A DNA stretch of 64,000 nucleotides, taken from the NCBI RefSeq assembly GCF_026213295.1, contig NC_079424.1, positions 16,651,464-16,715,463 of the forward strand, given 5' to 3'. The notes under the pieces are model-generated. The model saw only the letters and a program-made list of their open reading frames with translations, was not told the DNA's origin and made no database searches. This document shows, piece after piece, positions 61,834-64,000 of this stretch. The stretch comes from Gadus chalcogrammus. Taxonomy: Eukaryota; Chordata; Actinopteri; Gadiformes; Gadidae. The stretch's first letter is position 1, and each line of letters begins with the position of its first letter. A program made the position numbers and the translations under genes.

Positions 61834-63342
61834 TTTATTTATGAACACTCATTCCATACTTTAACAACAGGGTATGCCAACATACACACATGGATAGTGG
61901 TTTGATTCAGTATTAGTTCCAAAGGTGGGACGTCACAGCAGGGACATTTATTTTAATTACAAAACAGCCCACACATTAAGTTTTTTTAGTTTTACTATTT
62001 TCAGAAACAGGAAGTTTCACCTTTACCCTTTATTGGATTACACAACTAGAATTAATAATATTTACAGTCATTATTTATTTACATTGCCAAAGCCTGAGAT
62101 AAGGGAGGGACAAAAAGAGTCCTATCTACAGTTCATAGTGCCCGACAGTTGAAAAATACCCCATCTCGGTTTGGGGAGAGGGGGCGGAGAAATGACATGT
62201 TCCGACTGTGGAAGAGTACTACTCCGACACCCGTTTTAATGCTAGGACCTGAGTCACAACAACAGGCCACAAAGAGAAGAACTGAGAACTCTGGTTAAGG
62301 GAAACCACACACAGATATTTGAAAGAAAAGATTATTAACAGATGACTATACAAGTTCATATTCACTACACATAGGCTGTATCTCCATCCCCATCTCTCTT
62401 ACAGTGTCAAGAGGTTTAAAACCGATACGCTTCAATGTAGTTGTGGCTGAACTGTTTAAAAGCGCTTAGAAAAAACAAGACAGCCTTAAAACATCATCCT
62501 GCATGCGTTTTAAATAAGCGGCTCTCTGTACAATGTGTTAAAACAGTGGTGGTGGTGCTACTAGTGATGTTCAAATGAACATAATGATGATAGGCTTCTC
62601 TCACTGCAGTGGTTAAAAAACATTGCAGGCAAGCTAATCAAAGACTTGACTTTATCACTCTTTCAGAATTGTTTTTAAAATTTCTATACAGAATTCATTA
62701 ATCCTGCATCTTTCACCCTTACACTGAACATTTAGCATTTCTGTATGCACACATGCATGCACTCACACACACACTCATGAAAAATACATTTAACCAGAGA
62801 AAAAGGCCAAGTGTCAACATTTGACATCTAAATATAAATAAGGCAATTAACGCTAGCTCTTTTAAACCTTCTAATGATTAACATTTACATATAATTGAAT
62901 ATAGCCCAGTTGACCAATTTAATGGTACATTTCTGCTGAGAAATTAGGAAATTGGAACAGAGTTGTTTTTCACATGCAGCAAAAAAAGTATTTGAAAATA
63001 AAAGACATATTAAACCTGTTCAGAGTAAATCACCACAGTTCCTCTTGAAGTGCTCCCACAGTGAAACTGTGGACTCTGTGTGAATGTGGTTGATGCCTCA
63101 TGTCAAGTGTGTACTACTATGCAGTATCCACGCAGGACCATCTGGCTACAAAGATACAGTACAGACAGTGTGGCTAGACCATGCCAAATTGTACCACTCT
63201 CTTCCCTCCTTCCCCTTTAACATTTTCCAGTGTGGTTTTCTTTTGTAGACAGTGTTTTTATGTTTATTTGCATTTCCTCCAGCTGATGGAGACCGTGTGT
63301 GTATATTGTGTGTGAGTGTGTGTGTTCCTTTGAAACCAAAGT
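61834..63342 (-). other. arhgap39: ARHGAP39 3' UTR
   Basis: From the stop codon at 63343-63345 the minus strand runs to AATAAA at 61834-61839, about 1.5 kb. No coding exon is visible on either strand. The UTR end is inferred from the signal only. Confidence 0.5.
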
Positions 63343-63819
<477 letters not shown>

Positions 63820-64000
63820 TTACTCTCGGTTCTGCTCTCAGAGGAAAAGTGGTCTGCCCAACAGGTTCCAAAGGTCAATCCAATATTGAATGTTTTCCCT
63901 GCATTGAATATTAAGTGAAATTTCATCACCATCATGGGTTTCTGTTTAGTTCAAGGTGTTGCAATCGGTGTTGCAATAGACTGAAATAGTATTTCAGACA

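Overview
The window is vertebrate, almost certainly teleost, nuclear DNA. It holds multi-exon genes with GT-AG introns and proteins that align residue by residue with TRPC4AP, SLA2, NDRG3, PHF20 and ARHGAP39. It also carries a very heavy load of long (CA)n and (GA)n microsatellites and several fish-type MITEs and SINEs. The dinucleotide density recalls codfish genomes (inference only). No prokaryotic, viral, rRNA or CRISPR feature was seen.

All five genes lie on the minus strand, head to tail, so reading from right to left follows transcription. (1) 63343-63537 is the last coding exon of ARHGAP39 (RhoGAP), with its 3' UTR running to about 61.8 kb. (2) PHF20 has coding exons from 58813 down to 46488, a CpG-bearing promoter zone near 60-60.7 kb and a poly(A) signal at 45220-45225. 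It encodes tandem Tudor domains, a C2H2 finger and a PHD finger; 16 exons join in frame to 1025 aa. (3) NDRG3 has a predicted non-coding first exon near 44.63-44.75 kb and coding exons from 31565 down to 10649. Fifteen exons join in frame to 371 aa. (4) SLA2 is an SH3-SH2 adaptor of 255 aa in seven coding exons, 7036 to 4119. (5) TRPC4AP (TRUSS) has its first six coding exons, 3573 to 251, and runs off the left edge.

The genes are unrelated in mechanism: ubiquitin-ligase receptor, T-cell-receptor attenuator, NDRG-family hydrolase-fold protein, chromatin reader and Rho GTPase-activating protein. They are linked by ancestry. SLA2, NDRG3, PHF20 and TRPC4AP sit in human 20q11, while SLA, NDRG1, PHF20L1 and ARHGAP39 sit in human 8q24, so the window looks like a piece of a vertebrate paralogon. 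Intergenic gaps are short (0.5-3 kb) while introns are long.

Three DNA transposon copies can be delimited by their ends. They are a hAT-like MITE at 701-1604 (8-bp target duplication) in a TRPC4AP intron, a decayed hAT copy with a broken transposase at 56074-57805 (8-bp target duplication) in a PHF20 intron, and a TTAA-flanked MITE at 54460-54887. A 22/29-bp minisatellite with inverted copies (15045-15530) and a GA-rich minisatellite (23495-23780) lie in NDRG3 introns. I found no convincing new biological system. The most interesting signals are the strand bias of the microsatellites relative to transcription, their use as polypyrimidine tracts beside splice acceptors, the palindromic minisatellite and the delimited transposons.
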